A stretch of 10,747 nt of DNA from Gemmatimonadota bacterium (lineage in GTDB: Bacteria; Gemmatimonadota; Gemmatimonadetes; Gemmatimonadales; Gemmatimonadaceae). The stretch is taken from contig JAHFCS010000030.1 in NCBI GenBank assembly GCA_023249395.1, positions 1 to 10,747 on the forward strand. Reading direction: 5' to 3'. Positions 6,929-10,747 of this stretch are shown here, piece by piece (the first letter of the stretch is position 1; each line of letters opens with the position of its first letter). Position numbers and translations under genes: made by a program. The notes under the pieces were generated by a model. It was not told the DNA's origin. It searched no databases and saw only the letters and a program-made list of their open reading frames with translations.

Positions 6929-7522
6929 TTGCGACTCGGCGTCCTCGGCGGGACTTTCGACCCACCACACGTCGGTCACATGCTCGCCGCGGTGGATGCG
7001 TACGAAGCGCTTTCTCTGGACAAGCTGATCTTCGTGCCGGCGGCGGCCCAGCCGCTGAAAACAGGTGCACCCGCGGTTGCGTCCCCAAAGGATCGACTCG
7101 AGATGGTGCGCCGCGCGGTGGGCGACGACCCCCGGTTCGAGGTGAGCGAGGTCGAAATCGCCCGGGGCGGGTTATCTTACACGGTTGATACGCTCGAAGC
7201 CCTGGCGGCCGAACGGCCGGGGGCAGAGCTCTTTCTGATCGTCGGGATGGACGCGCTGGTGACCTTCGGCGGATGGAAATCGCCGGAGCGAATACGGGAG
7301 CTCGCAAGACTGGCGGTGCTCGCACGCGCGGACGGCGGCCGGGAGGCGACCGAGATTTCGCTCGCGGGAGTGACGCGGATCAATACCCGCCGGATGGATG
7401 TATCCTCGTCTGAGATCAGGCGGCGGCTTCACGAGGGCAAGTCGATCAGGGGATTCGTGGCTGAGTCGGTGGAGCGCTACATCTTCGCCGAGAATTCATA
7501 CAGAACGGCGCGGTCGGAATGA
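6929..7522 (+). CDS. nadD: Nicotinate-nucleotide adenylyltransferase (TTG start)
   Basis: NadD transfers AMP from ATP to nicotinate mononucleotide, making deamido-NAD in NAD+ synthesis. The 197-residue product shows the nucleotidyltransferase signature GGTFDPPHVGH (residues 7-17, with the T/HxGH motif), FLIVGMDAL, and the C-terminal SSSEIRRRL (the ISSTxIR motif) followed by VAESVERYIF. Length is normal. The start must be TTG 6929: the conserved N terminus begins immediately after it and the bamD TAG (6923-6925) is in the same frame two codons upstream, leaving only GCT between. There is no properly spaced Shine-Dalgarno; AGG at 6924-6926 is only two bases away, so translation probably depends on ribosomes finishing bamD. 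NadD supplies the cofactor used by the three upstream dehydrogenases, though that link may be coincidental. Confidence 0.94.
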   Translation: MRLGVLGGTFDPPHVGHMLAAVDAYEALSLDKLIFVPAAAQPLKTGAPAVASPKDRLEMVRRAVGDDPRFEVSEVEIARGGLSYTVDTLEALAAERPGAELFLIVGMDALVTFGGWKSPERIRELARLAVLARADGGREATEISLAGVTRINTRRMDVSSSEIRRRLHEGKSIRGFVAESVERYIFAENSYRTARSE

Positions 7523-7551
7523 GTGACAGCGCGGCGCCGGTCGAGGGGTAA
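7519..7551 (+). CDS. Ten-residue mini-ORF between nadD and secA, possible translation-coupling peptide
   Basis: ATG at 7519 overlaps the nadD stop as ATGA and opens a ten-codon frame (MSDSAAPVEG) ending in TAA at 7549-7551. One codon (GAG) later comes the secA ATG, in the same frame. The secA Shine-Dalgarno (GAGGGG, 7543-7548) lies inside the last codons. This is a layout that could hand terminating ribosomes from nadD to secA. The peptide has no recognisable arrest motif and is not a SecM homologue. It could equally be a chance ORF in a 32-bp spacer. Confidence 0.25.
   Translation: MSDSAAPVEG
7543..7548 (+). promoter_or_regulatory. Strong ribosome binding site for secA
   Basis: GAGGGG lies six bases before ATG 7555, the best-spaced purine-rich site near this start. 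It fixes the secA start, which also matches the family N terminus (MLKGMLQGVFG resembling MLxKxxxxVFGS in other SecA proteins). Confidence 0.65.
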
Positions 7552-7554
7552 GAG

Positions 7555-10747
<3,193 letters not shown>

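Overview
This is a GC-rich bacterial segment, densely coded on the + strand only, with nine protein genes in one direction and almost no non-coding DNA. The host is most likely a member of the FCB group, with Gemmatimonadota the best guess. The strongest sign is SecA, which has the long architecture seen in Bacteroidota and relatives: extra residues before the first ATPase motif and a second insertion in the pre-protein cross-linking region. GC-rich codon use argues against typical Bacteroidetes, and a BamD lipoprotein indicates an outer membrane. Weak Shine-Dalgarno sequences at several starts would fit the same group. The phylum call is an inference.

Layout: (1) 1-650, the 3' end of carB (carbamoyl-phosphate synthase large subunit). 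(2) 647-2268, a wbpD-like N-acetyltransferase and a wbpB-like NAD-dependent 3-dehydrogenase, joined to carB and to each other by stop/start overlaps. (3) 2269-2347, a 79-bp gap with a short direct repeat and a small dyad, the only gap in the window large enough for a conventional promoter. (4) 2348-6176, a wbpE-like aminotransferase, a wbpA-like UDP-GlcNAc 6-dehydrogenase and a UDP-glucose 6-dehydrogenase. (5) 6173-10747, the housekeeping genes bamD, nadD and secA; secA runs off the window end.

Functionally, WbpA, WbpB, WbpE and WbpD homologues form the four-step route from UDP-GlcNAc to UDP-2,3-diacetamido-2,3-dideoxy-glucuronic acid, a precursor for O-antigen or other surface glycans. The neighbouring UDP-glucose dehydrogenase would add UDP-glucuronic acid. 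No epimerase, glycosyltransferase, flippase or polymerase is present here, so the glycan itself must be assembled by genes elsewhere. The cassette lies between pyrimidine synthesis (carB, ultimately supplying UTP for UDP-sugars) and envelope biogenesis and secretion genes (bamD, secA).

I found no RNA gene, mobile element, CRISPR array, phage gene or defence system, and no convincing evidence of an undescribed system. The points worth a second look are the cassette placement, the repeat-bearing gap, a perfect 8-bp GAAA-loop hairpin at the wbpA 3' end, and two junctions (bamD-nadD and mini-ORF-secA) where a stop codon, one sense codon and a start codon follow in the same frame.
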